Below, in pieces: positions 31,696 through 40,503 of a stretch of 46,067 nucleotides of DNA (position 1 is the first letter of the stretch; every line of letters begins with the position of its first letter). Source of the stretch: JBPOJN01 sp052033505. GTDB lineage: Bacteria; UBA10199; JACPAL01; GCA-016699445. The DNA lies in assembly GCA_052033505.1 (NCBI GenBank), contig JBPOJN010000037.1, positions 1 through 46,067 on the forward strand, in the 5' to 3' direction. The notes under the pieces were generated by a model, which was given only the letters and a program-made list of their open reading frames with translations, was not told where the DNA came from and did not search any database. The position numbers and the translations under genes are program-made.

Positions 31696-32715
31696 CTATT
31701 CCGCTTCTTCTTTGGGCTTCACTTCTTCGGTGGGCATCGACCAGCCGTCGAGCTTCATACCCAAGGAAAGCCCCATTTCGCCCAAGATTTCTTTGATCTC
31801 GTTCAAAGACTTGCGTCCGAAGTTCTTGGTTCTGAGCATTTCCGCTTCTGTCTTGATGCACAATTCGCCGATGTAGCGGATGTTCGCGTTCTGCAGGCAG
31901 TTCGCGGAGCGGACCGAAAGTTCCAACTCGTCGACGCGGCGGTTCAAGTTTTCGTTGAAGCTCGGGCGTTCCGGCGTGGACTCTTCGAAAACGGGTTCCG
32001 GGATCTCTTCGAAGTTGATGAAGATCTGGAGCTGCTCTTTCAAGATTTTCGCGGCGAACGCCAGGGCGTCCGCGGGTTGAACGGATCCGTCCGTCCAGAT
32101 TTCGAGTGACAAGCGGTCGTAGTCCGTCATCTGGCCGACGCGGGCGTTGGTGACGGTGTAGTTGACCTTCGTGACGGGGGAATGGATGGAATCGACCGCA
32201 AGCATCCCGATCGCGTCCTTTTCGGACTTGTTTCTTTCAGAGGGCACGTAGCCTTTGCCGAGTCTAACGGTGAATTCGGCCTTGAGCTTGCCTTCGGAAT
32301 TGAGGGTCGCGATGTGGAAATCGGGGTTCAAGATCGTGACGTTCTCGCCGCACTGAATGTCGCCGGCTTTGATGTCGTTACCTTCGCGGTCGCCTTTGAC
32401 TTCCAAACGCACGATATCTTGGTCGCCGGAATTCAAACGCAAACGGACCTGCTTCAAATTCAAGAGGATGTCGCTGACGTCTTCGACCACGCCCGGCACG
32501 GTGCCGAATTCATGGAGGACGCCTTCGATTTTCACGTTCGTGATCGCGGAGCCTTGCAGCGAGGACAAAAGCACGCGGCGCAGGGCATTGCCCAAAGTCT
32601 GGCCGAATCCTCTCTCGAGGGGACGCGCGATGAAGCGTCCGTAAGTCGCCGTGCCGGACTCTTTTTCGTGTTCCAAAAGTTTGGGACGGATCAAATTTCT
32701 CCAATTGCGATACAT
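31696..32715 (-). CDS. rpoA: RNA polymerase alpha subunit
   Basis: The 339 residues contain the alpha NTD (RGFGQTLGNALRRVLLSS, the dimerisation segment) and the CTD with LSVRSANCLQNANIRYIGEL and NFGRKSLNEIKEIL, which contacts DNA UP elements and activators. ATG 32715 follows an excellent AAGGAGG site. It has the normal place in the alpha operon between rpsD and rplQ. The tail ends in an acidic EEVKPKEEAE stretch. Confidence 0.98.
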   Translation of the reverse strand: MYRNWRNLIRPKLLEHEKESGTATYGRFIARPLERGFGQTLGNALRRVLLSSLQGSAITNVKIEGVLHEFGTVPGVVEDVSDILLNLKQVRLRLNSGDQDIVRLEVKGDREGNDIKAGDIQCGENVTILNPDFHIATLNSEGKLKAEFTVRLGKGYVPSERNKSEKDAIGMLAVDSIHSPVTKVNYTVTNARVGQMTDYDRLSLEIWTDGSVQPADALAFAAKILKEQLQIFINFEEIPEPVFEESTPERPSFNENLNRRVDELELSVRSANCLQNANIRYIGELCIKTEAEMLRTKNFGRKSLNEIKEILGEMGLSLGMKLDGWSMPTEEVKPKEEAE

Positions 32716-32744
32716 AGTGCCTCCTTAAAAGACAAAAGACGGAA

Positions 32745-33371
32745 TTACTTAGAGTAGAATTCGACGATCATTTGTTCCTGCATCGGCAAGGTCAATTCCT
32801 CGCGGGACGGCAGAGTCTTGACGGTGCCTTCGAACGCCTTGCGATCGAGCTCGACCCAGGTCGGCAGACCGCGGCGCTCGACGTCTTCCAAAGACTGAAG
32901 GATCTGGGCGTTTTCGCGGCTCTTCTCGCGAACACTGACCTTGTCCCCCGGATTCAACTTATAGGACGGGATCGAAACCTTTTTACCATTCACCAAAAAA
33001 TGCCCGTGAAGGACCATTTGGCGGGCTTGGGCGCGCGAAGAACAAAAACCGATACGATAAGTCATGTTGTCCAAACGCGCTTCGAGGTCGGCGAGCAACT
33101 TTTCACCCGTGATGCCTTTGGAACGGGCGGCCTTGGCGAAATAGGTGCGGAATTGTTTTTCCATCAAGCCGTAAAGGCGCTTCACCTTTTGCTTCTCGCG
33201 CAATTTCTGACCGTAGTCGGAAAGCTTGGACCGATTTTGTCCGTGCTGACCGGGGGCGTATTGACGCCGTTCGATCGCACACTTTTCGGTGTAGCAGCGG
33301 GAGCCCTTTAAAAAGAGCTTAAGACCTTCGCGCCGACACAAGCGGCACACTGATTCTGTATTGCGGGCCAA
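32745..33371 (-). CDS. rpsD: Ribosomal protein S4
   Basis: The 208-residue protein is S4 of the zinc-binding (C+) type: CRLC near the N-terminus, then CYTEKC about 14 residues on. The S4 RNA-binding domain has LDNMTYRIGFCSSRAQARQMVLHGH. The start is TTG 33371 (AGGAGGT just upstream), an uncommon start for a ribosomal gene. S4 binds 16S rRNA early and, in other bacteria, represses this operon. Confidence 0.97.
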   Translation of the reverse strand: MARNTESVCRLCRREGLKLFLKGSRCYTEKCAIERRQYAPGQHGQNRSKLSDYGQKLREKQKVKRLYGLMEKQFRTYFAKAARSKGITGEKLLADLEARLDNMTYRIGFCSSRAQARQMVLHGHFLVNGKKVSIPSYKLNPGDKVSVREKSRENAQILQSLEDVERRGLPTWVELDRKAFEGTVKTLPSREELTLPMQEQMIVEFYSK

Positions 33372-33407
33372 AACTACCTCCTAGTTACTTACGTTAAAAT
33401 CCAAAAG

Positions 33408-33860
33408 TTAAACTCTTCTCTTCTTCGGGGGACGGCAGCCGTTGTGAGGGATCGGCGTCACGTCCTTGATCGCGGAAACGCGGATGCCCACCGTGGACAA
33501 GGCGCGAAGCGCGGATTCACGGCCGGCACCAGGACCATTCACGTACACGACGACGGAGCGCACTCCAGAATCCAAAGCCTTGCGGGCCGCATCTTCGGAA
33601 GCGATCTGGGCCGCGAAAGGCGTGCTCTTGCGGGAACCTTTGAAACCTCTGGCTCCGGCCGACGACCAGGACACCGCATTTCCGGCGGGATCTGTGATCG
33701 TGATGATCGTGTTATTGAAACTCGCATGGATATGCACCACGCCGTTCGGGATATTCTTCTTGGTCTTTTTGACCTTTTTCGCTTTTTTATCCGCATCAGA
33801 GGGGGCGGACGCCGCACCTTCCGTCGTCTCTTCCGCTGGCTTCATCGTTCTTTTACCCAT
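33408..33860 (-). CDS. rpsK: Ribosomal protein S11
   Basis: S11 has its usual core: GVVHIHASFNNTIITITD, GARGFKGSRKSTPFAAQ and the C-terminal DVTPIPHNGCRPPKKRRV. At 150 residues it is about 20 longer than usual because of a Lys-rich, acidic N-terminal extension. It forms the mRNA-exit platform with S7. Confidence 0.97.
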   Translation of the reverse strand: MGKRTMKPAEETTEGAASAPSDADKKAKKVKKTKKNIPNGVVHIHASFNNTIITITDPAGNAVSWSSAGARGFKGSRKSTPFAAQIASEDAARKALDSGVRSVVVYVNGPGAGRESALRALSTVGIRVSAIKDVTPIPHNGCRPPKKRRV

Positions 33861-33894
33861 AATCGATATTCCTTAAATGACTTCTAATGGTGAA

Positions 33895-34278
33895 TTACTT
33901 GCTGGTCGGCGCCTTTTTCTTGCCGGCGATGGCGATACGGGGACGGCCCTTACGCGTCCGCGCGTTCGTATTCGTTCTCTGGCCGCGGCACGGGAGATTC
34001 GCACGATGGCGGAGCCCACGGTAAGCGCCTAAATCCATGAGACGCTTCACGTTCATGGAAACTTCTTTTCTCAAATCGCCTTCGACCTTGATCTGTTCGA
34101 TCTCTGCGCGGATCTTGGCGACCTGCTGATCGGTCAATTGTTCCGTTTTGGAGGAACGTTCGACGCCCGCACGATCCAGGATGCTACCGGCCATGGCCGA
34201 GCCTATCCCGTAGATGTACGTGAGAGAAATTTCGATCGTCTTTTTTGGCGGCAAATCAATACCGGAAATACGAGCCAT
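33895..34278 (-). CDS. rpsM: Ribosomal protein S13
   Basis: The 127 residues contain the S13 hallmarks: ARISGIDLPPKKTIEISLTYIYGIG at the N-terminus and GLRHRANLPCRGQRTNTNARTRKG at the C-terminus. S13 lies in the 30S head and contacts the P-site tRNA with its tail. It follows rpmJ in the alpha operon order. Confidence 0.97.
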   Translation of the reverse strand: MARISGIDLPPKKTIEISLTYIYGIGSAMAGSILDRAGVERSSKTEQLTDQQVAKIRAEIEQIKVEGDLRKEVSMNVKRLMDLGAYRGLRHRANLPCRGQRTNTNARTRKGRPRIAIAGKKKAPTSK

Positions 34279-34298
34279 GGAACCACTCCCTTTTAAAA

Positions 34299-34412
34299 TT
34301 ATCCCTGCTTCTGTTTATGTTTCGTGTTCTCGCACAAGATCAGAATCACGCCGCGGCGCTTGATGATTTTGCACTTATTGCATATTTTTTTTACCGAAGA
34401 GCGCACTTTCAT
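34299..34412 (-). CDS. rpmJ: Ribosomal protein L36
   Basis: A 37-residue gene found by reading the gap between rpsM and map: it begins MKVRSSVKKICNKCKIIKRR and ends CENTKHKQKQG. The zinc-binding set CxxC, C and H is intact, the C+ form. The start is ATG 34412. It is a small 50S protein. infA, usually just upstream, is absent: only 16 bases separate this gene from map. Confidence 0.95.
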   Translation of the reverse strand: MKVRSSVKKICNKCKIIKRRGVILILCENTKHKQKQG

Positions 34413-34428
34413 AATTCCACCTTTAATC

Positions 34429-35178
34429 CTAGATAAGACTTAAAATTTCCGTCCCCTTCGAGGTCAACGCAATCGTGTGTTCGAAGTGGGCGGACCTCCT
34501 AGCATCAGTCGTAACCGCCGTCCAGCCATCATCTAAAACTTTTACTTCAGGGGTCCCCTGGTTCACCATCGGCTCGATGGCCAGCACCATACCGACGCTC
34601 AGCCGGATCCCCGTATTGGGTTTACCGTAGTTCGGAACCTGCGGTTCTTCATGCAGGCTGCGACCGATCCCATGTCCAACGAACTCACGGACCACCGAAA
34701 AGCCCGCCTTTTCGACGTGCTCTTGGACGGCCCGGGAAATATCACCGATCCGGCCTTCCGCGCTCATTTTGCGGATCCCTTGCTCTAAGGACTCGCGGGT
34801 GACGTCGATCAACTTCTGGGACTGGGCGTCGATACGACCGACGCCGAACGTCTTGGCTGCATCCCCGTAATACCCTTCCACCACGACGCCGCAATCCACG
34901 CCGATGATGTCCCCTTCTTTCAATACCTTCTTCGCGGAGGGAATTCCGTGAACAACCTCTTCATTGACCGAGGTACATAAAACACAGGGAAAACCGCGAT
35001 ATCCTTTAAACGCAGGCTTCGCGCCCTTTTTTGCCATTCTCTCGGCCGCAAAGCGGTCCAAATCTTGAGTCGTAACGCCTGGCTTGATCAACTCAGCCGT
35101 TTCCGCGATGACTTCGGCCACGATTTTAGCGGCCCGGCGCATTTTTTCGATCTCTTCCGGCGACTTAAGGATGATCAT
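34429..35178 (-). CDS. map: Methionine aminopeptidase type I
   Basis: The 249 residues show the metal ligands of MetAP: two Asp in DIIGVDCG and GYYGDAAKTF, His in FVGHGIGRSLHEEP, Glu in LAIEPMV and Glu in HFEHTIAL. It removes the initiator methionine from new proteins. The start ATG overlaps the adk stop (ATGA, 4 bases). It lies, as usual, between adk and rpmJ. Confidence 0.97.
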   Translation of the reverse strand: MIILKSPEEIEKMRRAAKIVAEVIAETAELIKPGVTTQDLDRFAAERMAKKGAKPAFKGYRGFPCVLCTSVNEEVVHGIPSAKKVLKEGDIIGVDCGVVVEGYYGDAAKTFGVGRIDAQSQKLIDVTRESLEQGIRKMSAEGRIGDISRAVQEHVEKAGFSVVREFVGHGIGRSLHEEPQVPNYGKPNTGIRLSVGMVLAIEPMVNQGTPEVKVLDDGWTAVTTDARRSAHFEHTIALTSKGTEILSLI

Positions 35179-35813
35179 GAGATCGCCTTCAATACCGCCC
35201 CAAAAATATCGTCGATCGTGCCTATGCCCGGCACCGTCCTTAAAATGCCTTTGCGGCGGTAATACTCGACTAACGGCCGTGTCTGTTGCTCATAAACTTG
35301 CAATCTTTTGCGAATCACGTCTTCACGGTCGTCATCCCTCTGGAACAAAGTCTCGCCACAACGATCGCAGATACCGGCCTGTTTCGGCGGATTCATGTCG
35401 ATATGGTAGTTGCCTCCACAACGGCACTGCCGTCTTCCAGTCAGTCTTTTGACGACCTCCTCAGCACTGACTTCCATGCTGATGACCCGGTCGATCTGCA
35501 TACTTTGGGACTTAAGCGACGTATCCAAAGCCTCCGCCTGACCCGAGGTCCGAGGGAAACCGTCCAAGATATAGCCGTTCTTGCAATCTGGTTTCAAAAG
35601 CCTTTCTTCGACCATGGCCGTCACGAGGTCGTCAGGAACTAAACGGCCCGACGTCATGAACTCGTCCGCTTTCAGACCCAACTCGGTCTTTTGTTCCCGC
35701 GCGAGTCTCAACAAATCACCCGTGGAGATCTGCGGGATCTTCAAATTTTCAGAGAGCCGCCTCGACTGAGTCCCTTTGCCGGCGCCCGGAGGTCCTAGGA
35801 GGATTAAATTCAT
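35175..35813 (-). CDS. adk: Adenylate kinase
   Basis: The 212 residues begin with the P-loop LLGPPGAGKGTQ. The lid contains four cysteines in CRC...CDRC spacing, so it may bind zinc, as in many Gram-positive and some Gram-negative enzymes; the first pair is C-x-C rather than the usual C-x2-C. It converts ATP and AMP to two ADP. It is coupled to map by a 4-base overlap and follows secY by 9 bases. Confidence 0.97.
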   Translation of the reverse strand: MNLILLGPPGAGKGTQSRRLSENLKIPQISTGDLLRLAREQKTELGLKADEFMTSGRLVPDDLVTAMVEERLLKPDCKNGYILDGFPRTSGQAEALDTSLKSQSMQIDRVISMEVSAEEVVKRLTGRRQCRCGGNYHIDMNPPKQAGICDRCGETLFQRDDDREDVIRKRLQVYEQQTRPLVEYYRRKGILRTVPGIGTIDDIFGAVLKAIS

Positions 35814-35822
35814 AGCCCCTCT

Positions 35823-37136
35823 TTAGTTTCGCCCCCGGAAACGTCCTCCGGAGTCGCCTAAAAATCCTTCGTAATTTCGAGTCAAAAGATGCGCTTCAAT
35901 CTGGGACAACGTGTCCATCGCAACACCGACGATGATCAAGAGGGAAGTCCCTCCGAACGTCGAAGCCAAGGTCGACGGAATCCCGAACCGCGTAATCAAG
36001 ATCTCTGGCAAGATACACACCGTAGCGATGTATAAAGCGCCCCCCAAAGTAATGCGTGAGAGGATATGATCCAAATAATCGGACGTATTCTGTCCCGGCC
36101 GGATACCCGGAATGAACCCGCCGAATTTCCGGATGTTTTCGGCGACGTCGACGGGATTGAAAGTCACAGCCGTATAAAAATACGCGAAGAAAATAATCAA
36201 GGCCACGTAAAGTCCGGTATGCAACCAGCCGGAATGCAACGCGGTCGCTATGGACTGGATATGCGGGCTATGACTGAACTGCGCGATCGTAGCCGGGAAC
36301 AAAATCAACGAGGACGCGAAAATCGGGGGAATGACGCCAGCGGAATTGACCTTCAACGGAAGATGCGTGCTCTGGCCACCGTACATTTTTTGCCCCACGA
36401 CACGCTTGGCGTACTGAATGGGAATTTTGCGATGGCTGCGTTCGAAGAAAATGATCGCTGTAATCACGCAAAATATGAAGGCCAACAAAAGCAAGAATCC
36501 AAAAAACCCGGCGAACTGATCCTTCGTCGCCCAGGCATCGCGAAAGCCTCCAGGAATGCGCGTCACGATGCCGGCAAAAATGATCAGCGAGATGCCGTTA
36601 CCGATGCCGCGCTCGGAAATCTGCTCACCCAACCACATGATGAGGGAAGTGCCCGTCGCCAACGTCACGGCCATTTTTAAATAGAAACCGAAACCGCCCA
36701 CGCCCGGGAGAAGCACGCCCTGCTGTGCCAAACCGTAGCTGATGCCAAATCCCTGAATGAGCGAGAGGACGACGGTCATGTAGCGCGTATACTGCGTGAT
36801 TTTGCGGCGGCCTTCTTCGCCTTCTTTCGACAGCCTTTCCAAAGACGGTACGACAACGGTCAAGAGCTGAAGGATGATAGAAGAGCTGATGTAGGGCATG
36901 ACACCCAGAGCGAAAATGGAAAATTTCTCCAATGCGCCACCGGAGAAAAGATTGAAAAGATCGAAAACCGTACCACCCGACAAGAGCCTTTGGAGGGAAT
37001 CTGTATTGACGCCGGGAGCGGGAACAAAAACACCCAAACGGCATACGGCCAATATGGCCAGGGTAAACAACAGCCTTTTACGCAATTCCGGAATTTTCCC
37101 AATATGAGCAAGGCTGGAGATGGGGTTAACCGCCAT
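35823..37136 (-). CDS. secY: Preprotein translocase subunit SecY
   Basis: The 437 residues form a ten-helix membrane protein with SecY marks: LGVFVPAPGVNT, PYISSSIILQLL, and QGFGISYGL. SecY is the core of the SecYEG channel. It sits in the spc operon after rplO, with 2 bases between. It would serve the many signal peptides in this window. Confidence 0.97.
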   Translation of the reverse strand: MAVNPISSLAHIGKIPELRKRLLFTLAILAVCRLGVFVPAPGVNTDSLQRLLSGGTVFDLFNLFSGGALEKFSIFALGVMPYISSSIILQLLTVVVPSLERLSKEGEEGRRKITQYTRYMTVVLSLIQGFGISYGLAQQGVLLPGVGGFGFYLKMAVTLATGTSLIMWLGEQISERGIGNGISLIIFAGIVTRIPGGFRDAWATKDQFAGFFGFLLLLAFIFCVITAIIFFERSHRKIPIQYAKRVVGQKMYGGQSTHLPLKVNSAGVIPPIFASSLILFPATIAQFSHSPHIQSIATALHSGWLHTGLYVALIIFFAYFYTAVTFNPVDVAENIRKFGGFIPGIRPGQNTSDYLDHILSRITLGGALYIATVCILPEILITRFGIPSTLASTFGGTSLLIIVGVAMDTLSQIEAHLLTRNYEGFLGDSGGRFRGRN

Positions 37137-37138
37137 GA

Positions 37139-37603
37139 CTACTTGCCCTTCGATTCCGCGGAGGAAGACTCTAGGATTTTACCGCCGGCCGCTTCAATTT
37201 TCTTACGAGCCGAAGCGCTTAAGAGCGGAAGATCGATCGTCAAAGAAGTTTTCAATTCGCCTTCGCCCAGGAGCTTGATGCCGTCTAAGCGACCCTTGGC
37301 CAGACCCTTTTCCTTCAAAAGACTCGCCGTGACCACCGTACCGGCAGGCAAAACGCTCAAGCGCCCGACGTTGACGATTTCATAATTTTTGCGAAACGGA
37401 TTCACGAAACCGAACTTAGGCACGCGACGCACCAAAGGCATCTGACCGCCTTCAAAACCCCTTTTATGATAACCACCGGCGCGGGCTTTCTGGCCTTTGT
37501 GTCCGCGCGTAGACGTCTTGCCGTGACCGGAACCAGTACCGCGGCCGACGCGTTTTCTTTTTTTACGCGCTCCGACCGGCGCAATGAGAGATCCTAAATC
37601 CAT
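37139..37603 (-). CDS. rplO: Ribosomal protein L15
   Basis: The 154 residues show GRGTGSGHGKTSTRGHKGQKAR and FEGGQMPLVRRVPKFGF, which are diagnostic for L15. It lies directly after rpsE, with only 2 bases between. rpmD (L30), usually found at that point, is absent. Confidence 0.97.
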   Translation of the reverse strand: MDLGSLIAPVGARKKRKRVGRGTGSGHGKTSTRGHKGQKARAGGYHKRGFEGGQMPLVRRVPKFGFVNPFRKNYEIVNVGRLSVLPAGTVVTASLLKEKGLAKGRLDGIKLLGEGELKTSLTIDLPLLSASARKKIEAAGGKILESSSAESKGK

Positions 37604-37605
37604 AA

Positions 37606-38079
37606 TTAACTCGCTTTTTTGAGACGCTGATAATCTTCAAGGCTGCGCAATTGGCTCACGGCATTCATGGTCGCTTTCACGACATTGTGAGGATTGTTCG
37701 TGCCGAGTGATTTCGTCAAAATATTGTGAATGCCGGCGGATTCCAGCACGGCGCGGACGGGTCCTCCCGCGATGACGCCGGTTCCTTCCGAAGCGGGCTT
37801 CAGAAGCACCTGCGCAGCGCCGAAGAATCCCGTGACTTCGTGGGGAATGGTTCCATTGATGACCGGTACGGTGGCCATCGTTTTTTTCGCGCGTTCTGTG
37901 GCTTTTTTGATCGCATCGGGAACCTCGACAGCCTTGCCGTGACCGATACCGACCTGCCCCTGCCCGTCACCGACGACGACCAAAGCGGAAAAACTGAAAC
38001 GACGTCCGCCCTTCACGACCTTGGCCACGCGGGAGACGTGTACGATTCTTTCAATGAATTGATTCTGCGATTCCGCCAT
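37606..38079 (-). CDS. rpsE: Ribosomal protein S5
   Basis: The 157 residues contain the S5 double-stranded RNA-binding domain (VVKGGRRFSFSALVVVGD, GIGHGKAVEVPDAIKKA) and the C-terminal fold with GAAQVLLKPASEGTGVIAGG. GAGG upstream gives a good ribosome-binding site. It lies in normal spc order after rplR. Confidence 0.97.
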   Translation of the reverse strand: MAESQNQFIERIVHVSRVAKVVKGGRRFSFSALVVVGDGQGQVGIGHGKAVEVPDAIKKATERAKKTMATVPVINGTIPHEVTGFFGAAQVLLKPASEGTGVIAGGPVRAVLESAGIHNILTKSLGTNNPHNVVKATMNAVSQLRSLEDYQRLKKAS

Positions 38080-38088
38080 GTTTTCCTC

Positions 38089-38448
38089 TTAAAATTTCAA
38101 CCCACCTTCGCGAGCACCGTCGGCGAAGGCTTTGATTCTTCCGTGATAGAGAAACCCGCTGCGGTCAAAAACAACCTGGGCGATTTTTTTCTCCAGAGCT
38201 TTTTGGGCCACGAACTTTCCGAGCTCCTTGGCACCCTTGACGTTTCCGGCATCCTTGCGGGAAGAAAACTCTTTCGACAAAGTCGAAACACCCAGCAAAG
38301 TCCTGCCCTGTTCATCATCGATGATCTGGGCGTAAATATTATTCACGCCGCGAAAAATCGCCAAACGGGGTTTTTCAGGAGTTCCGAAAATCTTTTTGCG
38401 GATTCTTTCCTGGCGAAAGGCCCGCGCTTTATTTTTACTGAAAGCCAT
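38089..38448 (-). CDS. rplR: Ribosomal protein L18
   Basis: The 119 residues fit L18, which binds 5S rRNA: KPRLAIFRGVNNIYAQIIDD and a C-terminal VVFDRSGFLYHGRIKAFAD. It is in normal spc order, between rplF and rpsE. Confidence 0.96.
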   Translation of the reverse strand: MAFSKNKARAFRQERIRKKIFGTPEKPRLAIFRGVNNIYAQIIDDEQGRTLLGVSTLSKEFSSRKDAGNVKGAKELGKFVAQKALEKKIAQVVFDRSGFLYHGRIKAFADGAREGGLKF

Positions 38449-38475
38449 AAATCTTATCCTTAAGGATTCTTAGAA

Positions 38476-39027
38476 CTATTTGCCGCCGGAAGCCACTGCG
38501 GACTTGCCGACCTTCTTCTTGATGAATTCTTCGGTGTATTTGATTCCTTTGCCTTTATAAGGCTCGGGGAGACGCAGCTTCCTAATTTTAGCGGCGGTCT
38601 CACCCACGAGGGCCTTGGCGAAACCCGTAATGGTCAGATGCGTCTGCTTTTCAACCGCAACCTTGATACCGGCAGGAATCGGAAATTCGACGGGATGGCT
38701 ATAGCCCAAAGTCAACACCAAGAGCGGCCCTTTGACTTCGGCGCGAAAACCAACGCCGTTGATGTCCAAATCCTTTTTATAACCTTGGTTCACGCCATCG
38801 ACCGCGTTGCGAATCAAGTTTCTCATGAGCCCATGGCGAGAACGCGCGGCAATGGACTCGTCTTTGCGCGAAACAATCAGCACGCCGTTTTCGTTTTTAA
38901 CGGAGATCAACGGATCCAGAGCGACTTCGAGTTTACCCAAAGGACCTTCCACCTTCAGCACGTCCGCGCTGATGGCGACTTTGACCTTCTCCGGAACTTT
39001 TATAGGCATCTTACCGACACGAGACAT
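38476..39027 (-). CDS. rplF: Ribosomal protein L6
   Basis: The 183 residues carry L6 marks: MSRVGKMPIKVPEKVKV at the start and RKLRLPEPYKGKGIKYTEE near the end. The C-terminal tail KKVGKSAVASGGK is slightly long. It stabilises the sarcin-ricin loop region. GAGGAG precedes ATG 39027. Confidence 0.97.
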   Translation of the reverse strand: MSRVGKMPIKVPEKVKVAISADVLKVEGPLGKLEVALDPLISVKNENGVLIVSRKDESIAARSRHGLMRNLIRNAVDGVNQGYKKDLDINGVGFRAEVKGPLLVLTLGYSHPVEFPIPAGIKVAVEKQTHLTITGFAKALVGETAAKIRKLRLPEPYKGKGIKYTEEFIKKKVGKSAVASGGK

Positions 39028-39040
39028 AGTGACTCCTCGA

Positions 39041-39436
39041 TTACCAAACGCTGCACAATAATTCGCCGCCGACTTTTTCTTCCTTCGCCTGACGATCCGT
39101 CAAAATGCCCTTGGGCGTCGACAAGATCGAGAGACCGAAACCGCTGCGCACCGGACGGATCTTCCGGTAACCCACGTAAAAACGGCGACCCGGCTTGCTT
39201 CCACGAACCAAACCCGAGATCAAAGCCTGTTTTTTACCCGTGTAGCGCACCGAGATGGAAAGGCTCTTACGACCGCCCTCCCCTTCGATCACGCGATAAG
39301 GGCCCACGTAACCCTCTTCGTACAAAACCTTCACGAGGCCTTGTTTCAACTTGGAAAAAGGCACGAGGACTGTGTCCAGACGGGCTGTCTGGGCGTTGCG
39401 GATACGAGTCAGTAAATCTGCGATGGGATCTGTCAT
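39041..39436 (-). CDS. rpsH: Ribosomal protein S8
   Basis: The 131 residues begin MTDPIADLLTRIRNAQ and end LSILSTPKGILTDRQAKEE and GGELLCSVW, which fits S8. In E. coli S8 represses the spc operon; no obvious operator was searched for here. It lies between rpsN and rplF, 4 bases from the rpsN stop. Confidence 0.97.
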   Translation of the reverse strand: MTDPIADLLTRIRNAQTARLDTVLVPFSKLKQGLVKVLYEEGYVGPYRVIEGEGGRKSLSISVRYTGKKQALISGLVRGSKPGRRFYVGYRKIRPVRSGFGLSILSTPKGILTDRQAKEEKVGGELLCSVW

Positions 39437-39440
39437 AAAA

Positions 39441-39626
39441 TTACCAGCTTGCCTTTGTGACGCCCGGAAGGACGCCGATTAACGCTTTCTTGCGGAAACA
39501 GAGGCGGCACATTCCGAACCGACGGAGAAAGGCACGCGCACGGCCGCAGTAAGGGCAGCGATTATACCCCTGCACCTTGAACTTCGGTTTTCTTTGGGAC
39601 TTCACCAATAAGGATGTCTTCGACAT
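39441..39626 (-). CDS. rpsN: Ribosomal protein S14, zinc-binding short form
   Basis: The 61 residues are the short type Z form: CPYCGRARAFLRRFGMCRLC gives the four zinc cysteines, followed by RKKALIGVLPGVTKASW. This differs from the ~100-residue S14 of E. coli and is the form found in many bacteria. Confidence 0.97.
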   Translation of the reverse strand: MSKTSLLVKSQRKPKFKVQGYNRCPYCGRARAFLRRFGMCRLCFRKKALIGVLPGVTKASW

Positions 39627-39644
39627 AAATTAACTTTCTATTGC

Positions 39645-40208
39645 CTATTGAGCGTCTCGAAAAGGCATGCCCATCGTTTTTAACAAGGCACGGCCTTCAT
39701 CGTCAGTTTTGGCGGACGTGCAAATCGTGATATTCATGCCGCGGATCTTGTCGATTTTGTCGTAATTGATCTCGGGGAAAACGATCTGCTCCTTCACGCC
39801 CAGAGTGTAGTTGCCCCGGCCGTCGAAACCACGTGGCGTGACTCCGCGGAAATCGCGGAAACGCGGCAGCACGACGTTGAAAAGACGGTTTAAAAATTCA
39901 TACATGAGCTCGCGGCGCAGCGTTACGCAGCAGCCGATCGGCATGCCTTTGCGCAACTTAAAATTCGCGATGGATTTCTTCGCGCGCGTGATGACGGCTT
40001 TCTGACCCGTAATTAAAGTCAACTCTTCGGCCGCTTTATCGATGACCTTCGAGTCTTGGGTCGCGTCTTTTAAACAGCTCGACAACACGACCTTGAGGAC
40101 GCGGGGCGCCTGTTGGGCGGTTTTGTAACCGCGCTCCTTGACCAGGGTGGGAATGCATTGCTTCTTATAAAATTCTTCGAAGCCCGATTTTAGTTTCTCG
40201 CTATCCAA
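39645..40208 (-). CDS. rplE: Ribosomal protein L5
   Basis: The 187 residues fit L5: RRELMYEFLNRLFNVVLPRFRD and FDGRGNYTLGVKEQIVFPEI. The longest frame starts at GTG 40271 and overlaps rplX by 71 bases. I prefer TTG 40208 (MDSEKLKSGF...), which has GGAGAG just upstream, overlaps rplX by 8 bases and gives the usual family length of about 180. GTG 40220 is a second candidate. L5 binds 5S rRNA and contacts S13. Confidence 0.92.
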   Translation of the reverse strand: MDSEKLKSGFEEFYKKQCIPTLVKERGYKTAQQAPRVLKVVLSSCLKDATQDSKVIDKAAEELTLITGQKAVITRAKKSIANFKLRKGMPIGCCVTLRRELMYEFLNRLFNVVLPRFRDFRGVTPRGFDGRGNYTLGVKEQIVFPEINYDKIDKIRGMNITICTSAKTDDEGRALLKTMGMPFRDAQ

Positions 40209-40503
40209 GGGTCTCTCCACACTTGCGACACTTTCTTGTTTTTTTACCACCGGCGACCGCAATCGCAGCACGGACGCCTTTCGTGCATTTTTTACAATAC
40301 AACATTACGTTCGAAGCATTGATCGAAGCTTCTTTTTCGACAATACCGCCGCGGGGAAGCTTTTGATTCGCCTTTTGATGGCGCTTGACGATATTGAGCT
40401 TTTCCACGAACAGACGGCCGTTGTCCGCAAGGGCTTTCACCTTACCGACCTTGCCCTTATACTGCCCAGTGGTCACGATGACCGTGTCATTAGTACGAAT
40501 CAT
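40201..40503 (-). CDS. rplX: Ribosomal protein L24
   Basis: The 100 residues start MIRTNDTVIVTTGQYKGKVGKVKAL, the KOW motif of L24. The C-terminal part has CKKC and later CRKC, a possible zinc site found in some L24 proteins. The start follows the rplN stop directly (TAAATG). Confidence 0.96.
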   Translation of the reverse strand: MIRTNDTVIVTTGQYKGKVGKVKALADNGRLFVEKLNIVKRHQKANQKLPRGGIVEKEASINASNVMLYCKKCTKGVRAAIAVAGGKKTRKCRKCGETLG

